Under the pieces are notes generated by a model that saw nothing but the letters and a program-made list of their open reading frames with translations, did not search any database and had not been told where the DNA came from. Below, piece by piece: positions 32,116 through 43,435 of a stretch of 64,000 bases of DNA (within the stretch, counting starts at the first letter, position 1; every line of letters begins with the position of its first letter). The translations under genes and the position numbers were made by a program. Source of the DNA: Falciphora oryzae (Eukaryota; Ascomycota; Sordariomycetes; Magnaporthales; Magnaporthaceae). The stretch is taken from NCBI GenBank assembly GCA_000733355.1, contig JNVV01000049.1, forward strand, positions 58,411 to 122,410, in the 5' to 3' direction.

Positions 32116-34686
32116 CTACGCGGACGGCAGCCGAATCTGCACAAACCTCGCTATGCTGGGAACGCCATCGTCCATGGCGAAGAGGTAGTAGAACCCCGGC
32201 AGCAGCACGCCGTAGTCACCCGGCAGCGAGAGCGTGTGCGTATCGCCGTCGCGCCGCGTGGGCGCCAGCGCGATGCGGCGCTCGTCCGTGTCGACCGTGT
32301 GCGTCTTGGTGCCGACGCGGACGAGCGCAAAGGTGGCGGCCTGGGCGTAGGTCAGCGACGCGCTGACGGTGAAGCTGTCGCCGGGCCGGAAGTAGATGCC
32401 GCTCATGGACGTGATTACCGGCCGCGTCGCGGGCGCGTCGCCGTTGCGGAATAGGTACGGCGGCGTGAAGATGGCGCCGTCCAGGTGGTTGCCCGCGCAG
32501 CCGGCACCGCACCCGCCGCCGCCGCCCGAAAAGACGGTGGCGTCGGGCAGCAGCACGCTGACCGAGTGGTACGTCCGGCCCGACGGCTCCTTAGCCTCGA
32601 GAACGCGGAACGTGCGCGTCGCGGGGCTCCAGAGCTCGGGGAACTGCGTCGCGTGCTTGTCCGTGAAGAGCGCCGTGATGGTCTGCCCGCCCGTGAGGAG
32701 CACCTCGCCCGTCGGCAGCACCACGGCGTTGCCCTGCGACCGCGGGTACGTCATGTTGGCCAGCTCCTCGGCCTTGACGGCGGCCCCGGAGTCGCCGAGC
32801 GTGATATGCGTCGCGGTCCGCACCGCGTTGCTGTTCTCGTAGCTGGGTGCGCCGCCGACGGTCAGGATGCGCCCGGCGTCGTACATGACGGCGCTGCCGC
32901 ACATTTGGTCCGTCGACGACGCGCGGGCGCCGGCGTCGCCGACGCTGCCGAAGCCCGCGGTGCCGAACCAGTGCATGGCGCGGCTGGGGCCGGCGTGGAA
33001 GACGGCGCCGTTCTTCCAGCCGAACAGCCAGGCGTGGTTGTCGGACCGGTAGATGCCGGCAGCGTCGGCCGTCAGGATGGGCTCCACGGGGCAGCCGGGC
33101 AGGCGCGTCCACGCGTTCTTGGCCCCGTCGTACACCTCGCCTGTCTTTCCGCCCTGGCCGCCGCTCCACGAGCCGCCGATGGTGAAGACGCGGCCGTCAG
33201 AGAGAGTGCACGACGCCTCGTAACCGCGCGGGATCTGCAGCTGGCTGGCGGCCATCCATGTGTCGTTGCGGGGGTCGTAGATGCTGACGGCCTTGGAGGT
33301 GGAGCCGCCGACGACGACGGGGCGGCCGTCGGCGTCCATGCTGACGCCAGGGCAGAACATGTCATGGCCCGTATCGGAGATCCTGCGGGACGACACGCTG
33401 CCCGTGTCGAGGTCGTACTCGGCGAAGAGGGTGTACTTGTTGTTGGGGTCCTCGAAGGTGGTGGCGTCCTTCTGGGCCGACGACCACATGAAGAGCGTGT
33501 TGCGGGCCGGGATGACGGCCGCCGCGATGGGGATGATGGGCAGCGGGATCAGCTTTCCCCACGAGCCGGACTGCGACAGGGGCTGCTTGGCCGGGACCGA
33601 GAGGGTCGACAGGTAGGCGTAGTCGCCGCCGCCGGACTGCAGGTTCAGGTCGCGCCCGTAAATGCTCTTCAGCCAGCACGACTTGTCCGACAGGTATGAC
33701 ACGGCCGTGCAGCCGCTGGCGCTGGCCTTGTCGCACGCTACCAGGCATTCGACGAACGAGGCGGCCGTGACGGTCACCAGGTCGCCCTGCCAGGGGATGC
33801 CCTTGCCGCACGCCGCCGTGTAGGACCGCCCGCCCGACGGTGTGTACTGTCCTCCGGCCTGCCCCGCAACGTCCGCGCAGCTCTTGACTCCGCCGCTGCC
33901 GCCAGAGCTGCCGCCAGAGCTCTGCCTCGCGCTTGTCATCAACCCGCTGTCCATGTCCTTGTTGGTACTGGGCGGGCTGGAGCCCGATGACGACCACTTC
34001 TTCATGAAGCAGATCTTGGTGGGCTTGTAGAAGCTAAAGGCGTTGCAGCCGGCCGTCATGCCGCACTGGTAGAAGCAGTCCTCCATGCCGCCGGCAAGAG
34101 TGAGCTGCCTGATGTCTGATCGCGACAAAAGCCTCCTAGTCAGCGGCCGCATGGCCCAAACGGCTGTTGGGGGGCAATTGCGGGTAACAATGAGGATAAA
34201 AAAGCGAGCAAACTAGCGAGAAGAATACACACCCGATCCCCACAAGTCCTGGTTGCACAGAACATCGTACTTTTGCTGGTTCTGGTCCACGTAGTTGGCG
34301 CCCAGGCTGGCGCACGTCGGCGGGGCAAAGGAGCCCACGCGGTAGGCAAGATCGGTACCGCTGCCAGGGTCGGCAGTGGCGAGCTTGGCGTTGCTTCTGT
34401 TCGGGAGGGACTTGAGGTAGCACTTGCCCTGATAGTAGGTGAAGACGCGGCATTTGGCGTTGGCGCCGCACAGGTTGAAGCAGCCGTTGAAGCTGGGGGC
34501 CGCGATGCTGGCGAGATCGCTATTCTGGCTGAACTCCTTGTTACAGGCCAGCATGTACTGGTTGCCCTTGTTATCATTCAAGGTTGTTCCGCTGCCGCCC
34601 ATCTGGCTGCAGCTCTGGGCAGAGGCTAGCTGTGCCCCAGTCCAGAGCGACGCTAGCACGACGCCAGCTGTCCGCCAGAAAGCCAT
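32116..34686 (-). CDS. secreted galactose-oxidase-type copper oxidase (AA5) with PAN/apple modules
   Basis: Exons 34686-34233 and 34115-32116 (intron 34232-34116) give 817 residues. Signal peptide: MAFWRTAGVVLASLWTGAQL, with cleavage near ASAQS. Three Cys-rich PAN/apple-like modules follow (about residues 25-110, 110-185 and 215-300), probably carbohydrate-binding. The intron lies within module 2, between LWGS and DIRQL. The kelch propeller carries the expected galactose-oxidase active site: Cys in GHDMFCPGVS, Tyr in RGYEASC, stacking Trp in GGSWSGG, Tyr-His in SGRTYHSVS and His in TKTHTVDTD. The family forms a Cys-Tyr radical cofactor with one copper and oxidises primary alcohols (or aldehydes in glyoxal oxidases) to yield H2O2. 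It appears intact and secreted. Galactose versus another alcohol as substrate cannot be decided. Confidence 0.9.
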
Positions 34687-34848
34687 GATCTTGGCCGGGC
34701 GTTGCAGATCTGATATATGCCAAAGGAGAGTGTGTTTGCTAGGTGGGGAAGGAGTGTGCCGGCAGGCGCTGGAACTGATGCATGTGCTCGGAAAAAAATG
34801 ACAATGGTTGGTTCGATGCAAAAAGGAGTGTGTGGCGTGATGCCCCAA

Positions 34849-35269
34849 AAAGTGGCTGGTGACCGATGATGGGTCCCTGAGCGTATGAAGATGGAAGTCT
34901 TTGCTCCCATGGTCGTCGAGAGAGGCAGCTTCTTATATCTACAACACAAGACCGAAAGACACCCGCGCGGGCTTTTTCCACCATGCCAAAAGGCCTTAAA
35001 TCTCCTTCTCCACAACGCCAAACGCTGTCCGATTATGGCCGCCCACCGTTGAAACCGGGCCTGTGATCCAGGCTAGGCCTGTTAGCGACGAACGTCGAAG
35101 CCGTCACGGCCTGGCGCGCATTCTCCCGGCGCTACTTCACCTCGATTCATTCGGCGGCGATCCAAGCGGCATAACGTTGCCTCGTGTCGCTCGGCTGGTG
35201 GTCCGATCGTGGCTGGGCCAGGGCTCTAGTCGCGGCTAGCCCAGGGAGCCCCTCGCGCTAGGAGGAGGG
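34849..35269. other. intergenic
   Basis: Upstream of the copper oxidase; probably contains its promoter. No gene seen. Confidence 0.4.
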
Positions 35270-35764
35270 AGAGAGAGAGAGAGAGAGTATATTTAACGTC
35301 GTTCTAGTCGGGATCTACCATTCCCTGCCTCCCAGGGGGCATACGACGTGCTAGCGCTACCTAAGCTTGACACTAGGCTACATGTTGCTATCGAAGCGGC
35401 TAGCAAATCAAACCATAGGGCAAGCCCAAGGCACACGGAGTTCGGGCCGCATTCCGGCGCTCCTTGTTAGTAAGCGGGCACTTGGCAAAAAGGCGAATAA
35501 ACGCCAAGGCGCTGTAGGCGCTGCTGTTGGTGGTAGTGAAAGCTGTCGGCCGGCAAAATGCCGGAAAAAAAGTAAGGCCGGGTGTGGCGCAAGGGACCTC
35601 GGGACCCCCCCTAGGCCTGGCCGGAGATACGGGGGACTAACGAGCCTATTGTTGGTCCTAATAGTACAAAGGAAAAGATGAAAGGTGCAAAGGAAAAAGG
35701 AAAAAGGAAATAGGTTGTATGCGGGCTTTTTAAGCCCTGTTACTACCGCCCAGCGATAATGTAA

Positions 35765-36409
35765 GAGGCTCTTCCGGGCCACCCACCCTTTTTGCTCGTT
35801 CACCCACCCCCGCACCGATATCGGGCCGCATGGACGTTTTGGTGGCGCATGCACCCAAACGAACATGGGCTTTAATGCGGGCAGGCAAGCAGCCACGCAA
35901 GCAGCCACGTAAAAATAAAAGGCAAATAGAATAAATAAATTAAAGCTATTACCAAAAGCAATATGTTAAAAGCGTAGTGGATTTATATCACGTATGGCAA
36001 AGCGGCTGCAAAGAAAGGTCAAAGGCCAGAGGCCCGGGTGCGTGCAAATGCCTATCTAAGTGCTGGAAGGCGCTGACGTAATAAGGCTTTAGGGCTCGTG
36101 CGCCCTGGAAACCTTCCACGCGCCAAAGGAGGCCGTTCCAGTGGGTGGGACCGGCCGCGGCCGGGGCCGCCTCGTCAGGAGCCTCGTCGGGAGCCTTATC
36201 GGAATCGTCGCTAAAGATGACGATAACCTCGTTTTCGTTCATGGTGCCGGGTTGTTTTTGTGATTGAATGCATCAAAAATGGTCAAAAGTTGATTCTGCA
36301 GGCTAAATTGGGTGGGCAGCGAAACCGGAACGCACAGGCGTTGCACGGGCCAAAAAAGTGGGTTGGGTGGGTGAACGAGCAAAAAGGGTGGGTGGCCCGG
36401 AAGAGCCTC
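35765..36409. mobile_element. 645-bp hAT-like non-autonomous element
   Basis: Terminal inverted repeat of about 45 bp beginning GAGGCTCTTCCGGGCC, flanked by an 8-bp direct repeat TAATGTAA (35757-35764 and 36410-36417), the hAT signature. The matching position in the right LINE arm (about 38505) lacks the element and has a single related 8-mer, which is a natural empty site. It contains one short acidic ORF and no transposase. Confidence 0.85.
35988..36242 (-). CDS. 84-codon acidic ORF inside the hAT-like element
   Basis: MNENEVIVIFSDDSDKAPDE start, Ala/Pro-rich middle, then THWNGLLWRVEGFQ. No transposase motif. It could be a residual N-terminal exon or chance. Confidence 0.25.
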   Translation of the reverse strand: MNENEVIVIFSDDSDKAPDEAPDEAAPAAAGPTHWNGLLWRVEGFQGARALKPYYVSAFQHLDRHLHAPGPLAFDLSLQPLCHT

Positions 36410-36422
36410 TAATGTAATAGTT

Positions 36423-36962
36423 AGTAGCTTCAACGAACGAAGCAAAAAGGAAAAGCTTTTGCAATAGCCGTTTCCAATACCCGGGCCTATCAAAGGCCGG
36501 GGAAAGGTCCGCTATAGGCCACTTATTTTCTGCCGCCCTAGCTAACCTGCAATATACAAGGTGGGAAAGGGATTTGTTTTTTCCGCAACGGCACGGGTTG
36601 TCGTTTTCGTGCTGGAACTTTCGGTGGTACCAGTCGAAATCCCCGTGCCCCGTGCGTGCGGCTATTAACCGCTGTAACATTTTCCGGTGCAGCTGTAAAG
36701 CTTCGGGTGCAGGCCGTGGTGCCGGCGGGAGGCCTATAGCTTTATACCGGTCCGGTAGGTTGCTTTCGTACCAGGCGTTTCGGGCGTCCCGGGCCATTTT
36801 CCGGGCTAAAGCCTTAACTCCGGCCACTGTTGGTTTGGAGTGTTGGGGTATCGGTAAAGCAGATCCCAACTTTGCTTCGGCATCGGCCTCTTCGTTCCCG
36901 GGGATTCCCGTGTGGCCCGGGGACCAACGGACGTATACCCGGTATTTATCCATAAAGTAATA
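36423..36962 (-). CDS. LINE RNase H domain and C-terminus (partial)
   Basis: Open from 36962 downward: KYRVYVRWSPGHTGIPGNEEADAEAK is the last conserved block of a LINE RNase H (His and Asp of the GHxGIxGNExAD motif). It is followed by a helical region and the CCHC-like FQHENDNPCRCGKNKSLSHLVYC. The open frame continues into the inserted hAT-like element. This arm lacks the stops that break the right arm, so it is the less mutated copy. Confidence 0.75.
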
Positions 36963-37950
36963 ACGTAATCCACAAGCGAGTCGATCACACAAGCGAGTCG
37001 ATCACACAAGCGAGTCGATCACTTGAAAATTCCATATTAAACGCGGTTTTCGACACCCTTGTTAAATCGACCAATTTTAATCCAAATTCGATGCAATTTT
37101 ATATGCGAGTTTATAATTATACAGTCGATTTATTGTAATTATTTTAAATTTTATAATATTAAATTAGGTTTAGTATTAGAAAAAACCGTTTTTACAGGGA
37201 TTATTTTAACGCGTTTTTTTTATATTTCACCCGGGTTAAGGTTATAAAATTTAAGATAATTACAATAAATCGACTGTATAATTATAAACTCGCATATAAA
37301 ATTGCATCGAATTTGGATTAAAATTGGTCGATTTGTAACACCCTACACAGAAGCATGGCTAGCAGCCGCAGGGGACGCCACCGGTGACCACAAAGGAGGC
37401 CTCCAGGTGGTAGCCGGAGGGGCGCAAGCCCTAACGGATGTGCGGATCAGGAGAGTTTAACTTTGCGACACGCGCGCCGATCAGCCCCCGCAGATCAGCC
37501 CGGCCCGGAACCCTAAAAGGGACGAAACACATCCGGCTCCGACGGACGCCGCGGAGGAGGCGGTGTGCCGATAACAACCGAAAGGCAGGCCCCGACGGAC
37601 GCTACGGAGGAGGAGGCGCGCCAACGACAGCCGAAGGACGGACGGAGGGCTAGAGCATAAGGAGGGCCCGAGAGACCCCCTGTGGAGGAGGTTCGGAGGG
37701 CAAGCTATCGTTTCTGTTTCTACCTACACTATAAACTTGTTGAGCCTTGCACGAATGCAACTGTTGAGCTGCTGAACCTTTGAGACCTCCCTGCGAGAAC
37801 CCCCCTTTTCCAGGCCTGACACTACTGTAGCTGGCTATAGTAGGGCGGAGGCCTGTTACACGATTTAACAGGGGTGTCGAAAACCGCGTTTAATATGGAA
37901 TTTTCAAGTGATCGATTCGCTTGTGTGATCAACTCGCTTGTGGATTACGT
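36963..37950. mobile_element. palindromic element E-B at the centre of the LINE palindrome
   Basis: Starts ACGTAATCC and ends GGATTACGT, with TA on both sides (36961-36962 and 37951-37952). Subterminal arrays: three copies of a 17-mer on the left (36971-37021, CACAAGCGAGTCGATCA) and two on the right (37909-37942). Next comes CCATATTAAACGCGG in both orientations, then long arms (37062-37157 and 37242-37333) around an 85-bp loop. Without the inserted solo LTR its own length is 456 bp. Outside the TA both flanks are the same LINE sequence in opposite orientation. Confidence 0.8.
37334..37860. repeat. 527-bp solo LTR in E-B
   Basis: TGTAACACCC start and GCCTGTTACA end, with 5-bp target duplication CGATT (37329-37333 and 37861-37865). 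Removing it restores the right arm of E-B. Internal GACGGACGC-type repeats at 37538-37610. Type inferred as Ty3 from the termini only. Confidence 0.85.
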
Positions 37951-38983
37951 TATTACTTTATAGATAAATACCGGGTATACGTCCGTTGGTCCCCGGGCCA
38001 TACGGGAATCCCCGGGAACGAAAAGGCCGATGCCGAAGCAAAGTTGGGATCGGCTTTACCGATACCCCAACACTCCAAACCAACAATGGCCGGAGTAAAG
38101 GCTTTAGCCCAAAAAATGGCCCGGGACGCCCGAAACGCCTGGTACGAAAGCAACCTACCGGACCGGTATAGGGCTATAAGCTTCCCGCCGGCACTACGGT
38201 CTGCACCTGAAGCTTTACAGCTGCACCGGAAAATGTTACAGCGGTTAATAGCCGCACGTACGGGGTACGGGGACTTCGATTGGTACCACCGAAAGTTCCA
38301 GCACGAAAACGACAACCCGTGCCGTTGCGGAAAAAACAAGTCCCCTTCCCACCCTGTATACTGCAGGTTAGCTAAAGCGGCAAAAAACAAGTAGCTTATA
38401 GCGGACCCTTCCCCGGCTTTTAATAAGCCCGGGTATTGGAAACGGCTATTGCAAAAGCCTTTCCTTTTTGCCTCGTTCGTTAAAGCTACCAATTACTACA
38501 CTATCGCTAGGCGGTAGTAACAGGGCCTAAAAAGCCCGCGTACAACCTATTTCCTTTTTCCTTTCTCCTTTTCCCTTTGCACCTTTTATCCTTTCCTTTG
38601 TACTATTAGGACCAACAGTAAGCTCGTTGGTCCCCCATACCTCCGGCCGGGCCCAAGGGGGGTCCCGAGGACCCCCCGCCCAAACCCGGCTTAACCCCCT
38701 TCTCCGGCACACACGCCGGCCGATAGCACCACTACCAACAGCAGCGCCTACAGCGCCCAGGCGTTTACTCGCCCTTTGGCCGATTGCCCGCTTACTAATA
38801 AGGAGCGCCGGAATGCGGCCCGAACTCCGTATGCCTTGGGCTTGCCCCATGGTTTGATTCTGTTAGCCGCCTCGATAGCAACATATAGCCTAGTGTCAAG
38901 CTTAGGTAGCGCTAGCACGTCGTATGCCCCTTGGGAGGCAGGGACTGGTAGATCCCGATTTCCGACGTTAAATAAACTCTCTC
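37951..38983 (+). mobile_element. LINE 3' part, right arm of large palindrome
   Basis: Inverted partner of 35270-36962, lacking the hAT-like insertion. RNase H (YRVYVRWSPGHTGIPGN) is open to a TAG at 38392-38394 where the other arm has Trp. Substitutions relative to the left arm (Met to Ile, Glu to Lys, Val to Met, Trp to stop) are all explained by G-to-A or C-to-T. The 3' UTR (38600-38983) ends in CTCTCTC. Confidence 0.85.
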
Positions 38984-39365
38984 ATCATGTGCCATTCTCC
39001 CGCCTCGCACCAATCTTGAAAGATCCGCCAAACCGACTCATCGAGCATCCTCCGCACAAAACCCCCAAATCTCTCCCCTGCCCCGGACACAAGCCAGGAC
39101 AGGAGGACGCACGGGCTTTAAAAGACCAAAATCCATTTTAAGAACTGTATTAGCAAAGGTGCATAGCCGCCCTTTCGTGTTAAGCCTGCCGGGCGCAGTA
39201 AACCATGTCCCGTATAGGAGTTACGAGGCCGCCTAAATGGGCGGGTTAGAGTGCTTCGCCCAAGCAGGACTCCCCGGGTCACAGGAGCGTTGGCCAGAGT
39301 GCTTCGTCTCCCTCATCCAAATCCCCCCGAGTAACAACAGCCCTGATCCCCCAAACCTCCTCCCG
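38984..39365. other. intergenic between LINE palindrome and ubiquitin-like gene
   Basis: No coding signal seen. Confidence 0.4.
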
Positions 39366-41416
39366 CTACATGCAGACACAATTGCCCCCACTGGCCCCCC
39401 GAGGTTCCCGGCGGGGAGTCGATGGGCGTGCGGGTGACAGTTCCCCCACGCGCATGAATGTCCCAAACGGCTCTAGGGATGGCCGATCCACTTCTCGTTC
39501 GGCGAGAGAGCGGAACCGGCCGTTGTCCGGCTTGCTGTCCAGCGAAGGAAGACCGTGTCGAGGTCGAAGTTGTCGGCCCGATGAGTTCGGGAGCGGCGGG
39601 AGGCGCAAAATGTCCTGGAGCTTGTCAAAGTCAACGACCTGAACATGCCAAACCTGGATGGGTTTGTCGTTGTTCCAGATTTCAGGCTCCGTATCCTGTG
39701 CGACAGTCTGCGCGATCCGTCCTCCGGGGGCAATGACCAGTCTGATGTCCGTCGGTTCCGCTATCGACTCGGGTATCTGATGCACGTTAGAAAGCCGGGG
39801 TTGGTGTACTGGATAGTGGGCCACACGATACCTTCAACTTCCGAAACGGGAATCTCCACGCCCTCCTTGCCTCCATGGACGCGCTCTCGGCTTCCGACGA
39901 GCACGAGCAGCTTAGCTCCATGTACGAGCTGCTTTGCTCCGCCAACCTGCACTTCATATGTGCCATATTCTGCATCGCCTGCATCACCTCCATCTTCTTG
40001 ATTCTCTCCAGCTCCTCCTTCACCACGCCCAACCTTCCCGCCAAGTCGCTTTGCTTCCTAATCTCCTCGCGCCTAGTCACCGCTATCTCGCGAAGTTTTT
40101 CCGTGGCCACAAGGAGTGATTCGCGCATGCGGTCTAGCTTCTCCCTCTGCTCCTGTAGTCTTTTCATCATCTCGAAAATCTCAGCCCGGGCTGTTGTCTT
40201 GGCTTTCGTGAAGGGGTCATCGGAACCGGTAGTGAAGGCCAAAATAGACCCCTGTCCGGGTTTACGGCTTCCAGTTAGCTCTAACGTCGTGACAGGCGAA
40301 TGGGGGGAGATGGCACCTTTCTTATGTCGTACTCGTTGAGACGTTTCTCTAGCCGGTGTCAGGTCAGCATGCAATCAAAGTCCTCGCAGCACGGGCATGC
40401 GGGCTCCACTTACGATCCGAGAGCTGCTTGTCAACGAATACAAGCTCCTGGTTCAGTCCTGAGGTGCCGAGAAAGTCTTGGATGCGCGCCTTGAGGTGCC
40501 AGATGAAGTCGTGGATCTCAAGGTTGAAGAAGGTATGTACTCTGCCGTCTGACGTGACCACAAAGATGGGGAAGCCGCGTCCCGTGTCGTGCACGGGAGT
40601 CTCCCTAGCCTTGTGGTAGAGTAGTCTGTTGCGGCCATCCAGGGTGGTGCTGGTGATTAGGGTATATAGAGTGAGCCGTTGTGTCCGAGGACTAAGAGAG
40701 GGAAGCTTACCCGCGCGGCGCAAACACCTGAATCTCAAAGCCGGCAGTCACGTCGGATTTCGCAGCCTGCTCCGCGATGGAATGGCTAATCAGGAAGTGG
40801 TCAGCGATGATTCCCGACCGTAGGTGGTCGACAGCGGCGGAACATAATTACCCAGTGTTTCATGGAAGGGCTACAAACTGGCGCACCCGGTTTTCCCCAA
40901 TGTAGAGGCCATCGATCCATTCCTGGAGCGACGCCACGTAGTGATTTTGACCCGGATAATCACCGTCGGGATCCGCGACGTTTACGCCCCCGACCGATAT
41001 CTTAAGCTTGAACTTGTGCTTTGAGCTCAAGGGTATCGCGATCGCGTCAGTTTCTGTGATGGGTTTATTAATCCTGTTAGCTATCGGCCGGGAACGGTCA
41101 GTGGTTGAAACAACGTACGTTGTACTGCAATTTCATACGCAGCCTTGCTGTCGCTTCGCAATGGTAGAGCCCCGAAACGAACCACGTCGCAAGCCGGAGT
41201 GACCGGTTGCAACTCTGCTGCGGGATGATCCATGACCCTCGCCGTTCGATAGAAGGCGACCTTCAGCTCAGCTTCGCGGCCGATACTGAGCTCGGGTACG
41301 AGGGGTGCATCGCTCCTTTGACCTTTATTCTTTGGCGTCGCCATCGAAAAGGGCCTGGTGTGAGATGGAATCCGCAGAGGGTCGGAAAGGAGATGGACGA
41401 AGAAGTGGCCGGCCAT
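39366..41416 (-). CDS. ubiquitin-like-domain fungal protein, multi-exon, possibly broken
   Basis: Exon pieces include 41416 to about 41115 (GTACGT donor, AGCTAAC branch), about 41045-40710 (KISVGGVNVADPDG, LQEWIDGLYIGENRVRQFVALP), about 40665-40435 and 40375-39787. The third contains a ubiquitin-like core: IFVVTSDGRVHTF, then LKARIQDFLGTSGLNQELVF, then KQLSD. The following intron (GTAAGT to CTAG) leads to KRLNEYDIRK, mirroring the ubiquitin AKIQDKEG, LIFAGKQLEDG, YNIQK order. Next is a coiled coil (EIFEMMKRLQEQREKLDRM) and a C-terminal region with DIRLVIAPGGRIAQTV. Two stops follow RQFVALP, and the frame changes after the coiled coil, so either introns are missed or the gene is damaged. No diglycine end is seen, so conjugation is unlikely. 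Function unknown. Confidence 0.5.
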
Positions 41417-41703
41417 ACCGACACTCTAGGCTCGCGGTAGAAATATCTTGGCGATTTGGTCAGAGTCAGTCCCTTATCTTGATGCCCAATATAACGTCGA
41501 CCAGTACCGTAGCTGACTGCAGTGTGGCTTTATATCTACTGCCCCGATTAGTGTAGCGTGGCAGTCGGGCAGAGATGCATGTCCAATCATCCCCCCTCCT
41601 GCTCCCCCCCTTCCGTCGGCAGCGCAATGACCACTGCGGAAGCCCAATTTCCCAACCTCCAGATTCGCGATCAACCGGAGCAAAAACTGTCGGGTCAAAC
41701 CAC

Positions 41704-42549
41704 CATGTCCGACTCAACCTGCTGTCCCCAGTGCGGTGACAGCCCGCTGTCCATCACGGGAAATATCACGGGGATCTTGACCTTTGCCTCGGCGATACTG
41801 GCATCGTCCGTGCTATTCCTGGCCGTGGTGCGATCGGCCGAGAACGAGATGCAGCAGCTGCGCGCGAGCGTAGAGCAAGCAGCTCGCCACCTCGACGCAA
41901 TTGTCAGGTACTTTCACGGCCTCGACCTCGTGGCCGACCCGGACCTGGCTTTCGTCCAAGAACCTATCAAGTCGGCGCTGTGCGACTGGCACGCGACGAA
42001 CAAGGACCTCATCGAGCAGCTTAAAAAGCTCGAAGACATGCAGTCTACCGTCGGGAGGCAGCTGGTGTGGTGGTATCGACATAACGACATCTTGGCTGGT
42101 ATAACGAAGCTTCGGAGCGAGAAGGACGACTTGTTTGCCCTGCTGCTGACATATAATTATGTCGATGCACGTCCCGAGCTCTCTTTTGTTGTTGTACTCT
42201 CCCTCGAAGTCGGGTGCTAACTTTGTTAGTCTGCAGCAAGCTAAGCACCCAGTCAGATCACCTTTGGAGACTAGAGAGGTCCGTGAAGAAAGGGATGAGC
42301 CGAGATACAGCATAGTCAGGGACGAGGTAAAATAGTCCCTATCGAGGGCCCTTGATCAAGTACTAACGCTGATTTCCGTCCTCTGGCCAGTCCGCTTGCC
42401 TCGCTTGATGACAGACGCGAACTAGCTCCTCCTTCCATGGGGCCAAGGCGAACCAGCGGTCGGGGGTCCTTCTTCACATCCTCATCGGCAGGGTCAAAGG
42501 ATCGGGATAGCAGTGACGAGGAGGAAGACAATGGGGAGAAGAGTTAGGA
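41704..42549 (+). CDS. small fungal protein with one membrane segment and helical tail
   Basis: Start chosen at MSDSTCCPQCGDSPLSITGN, 146 bp inside a longer open frame, because it precedes a CPQC motif and a membrane segment (ITGILTFASAILASSVLFLAVV). Amphipathic helices follow (EMQQLRASVEQAARHLDAIV). Further exons are likely: an intron ending TGCTAACTTTGTTAG near 42230, then a segment LSTQSDHLWRLERSVKKG, then one ending CTGGCCAG near 42386, and a Ser/Asp/Glu-rich tail ending DNGEKS at 42549. Exact splice sites are uncertain. Such N-anchored helical proteins recur in Sordariomycetes without assigned function. Confidence 0.45.
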
Positions 42550-42648
42550 GAGGACGATATGGCCCTGTTAGCGGAAGGGCTCGAGTTGGAGAATTGGCTG
42601 ATTGTTGAGCAAACAGGTGAAGATGCAATAGTGGAGGTTTGAGCATCA

Positions 42649-42999
42649 ATGAAGGTTTGGTTGACAGTGGAGATTATCCTGCCGGCACTCCTCACCCCGC
42701 AGAGCGCGACAGACCTCGCTACCTTCGCAGGCGAGTTCCTCAAGTTCGATTCGCTTTTTCTCTTCGCGAATTCGTTCCTCAGGCTAGGATACCTTTTCTG
42801 GGACATCAAGTTTGCGGGGATGCTGAGGCTGGCCTGGGTCTGGATCGTGCTTCTCGCGGTGGTGGCCGCCGCCGCACTGGGGCCCGGCGCGGCGGCGGGG
42901 CCGGGATGGCTATGGAGGGAGGAGCGGTTAGCTAGTAGGCGACATTGGGCGGCGATGACGGAGAAGGCGGTGAGGGAGTGGAATCGGAAGGTGGGATAG
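42649..42999 (+). CDS. small membrane protein candidate
   Basis: 116 codons with hydrophobic segments (VWLTVEIILPALL; FLFANSFLRLGYLF; LAWVWIVLLAVVAAAALG) and a basic C-terminus. It may be a separate gene or a last exon of the preceding one. No family recognised. Confidence 0.35.
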   Translation: MKVWLTVEIILPALLTPQSATDLATFAGEFLKFDSLFLFANSFLRLGYLFWDIKFAGMLRLAWVWIVLLAVVAAAALGPGAAAGPGWLWREERLASRRHWAAMTEKAVREWNRKVG

Positions 43000-43227
43000 A
43001 GTGGGGAGACACGGAGGAAGATCGGGGAGAAGTACACGGCACGCGCCCAGGCCTCCGGCCTCGATTTCTTCCCAATACATCTCTCTTTTGGCCACCTTTT
43101 GCAGCCACCCTACCCGCCGTGATATTAAGGCCGTCTGGCCTTATCCGCGGGAAAAGCTCGCAATAATCTCTGCCGCCGCCGCTGCGGCCGACCCGGTAGG
43201 CGGGCGCGTGGGCCGGGAGGAGGGGGT

Positions 43228-43435
43228 NNNNNNNNNNNNNNNNNNNNNNNNNNNNNNNNNNNNNNNNNNNNNNNNNNNNNNNNNNNNNNNNNNNNNNNNN
43301 NNNNNNNNNNNNNNNNNNNNNNNNNNNNNNNNNNNNNNNNNNNNNNNNNNNNNNNNNNNNNNNNNNNNNNNNNNNNNNNNNNNNNNNNNNNNNNNNNNNN
43401 NNNNNNNNNNNNNNNNNNNNNNNNNNNNNNNNNNN
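43228..43435. other. assembly gap (208 N)
   Basis: Run of 208 Ns adjoining repeat R copy 2. Confidence 0.95.

Larger units (their letters stand above)
35270..36962 (-). mobile_element. LINE 3' part, left arm of large palindrome
   Basis: Minus-strand LINE running from an RNase H domain (from 36960) through a Cys/His zinc-knuckle-like end (CRCGKNKSLSHLVYC, about 36540-36580), then a 3' UTR ending in a (CT)n/(GA)n tail at about 35270. The reverse complement matches 37951-38983, so the two copies form inverted arms. A hAT-like element is inserted at 35765-36409. Confidence 0.85.

Noticed and set aside
32485..33699. 404-codon plus-strand frame
   Set aside because: Antisense shadow of the galactose-oxidase exon; Ala/Arg/Gly/Val-biased with no motifs.
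36971..37942. 17-bp tandem repeats read as target-site duplications in tandem
   Set aside because: First considered because the repeats abut the LINE. The TA duplication lying outside ACGT, and the empty site for E2, show that the repeats are inside the element.
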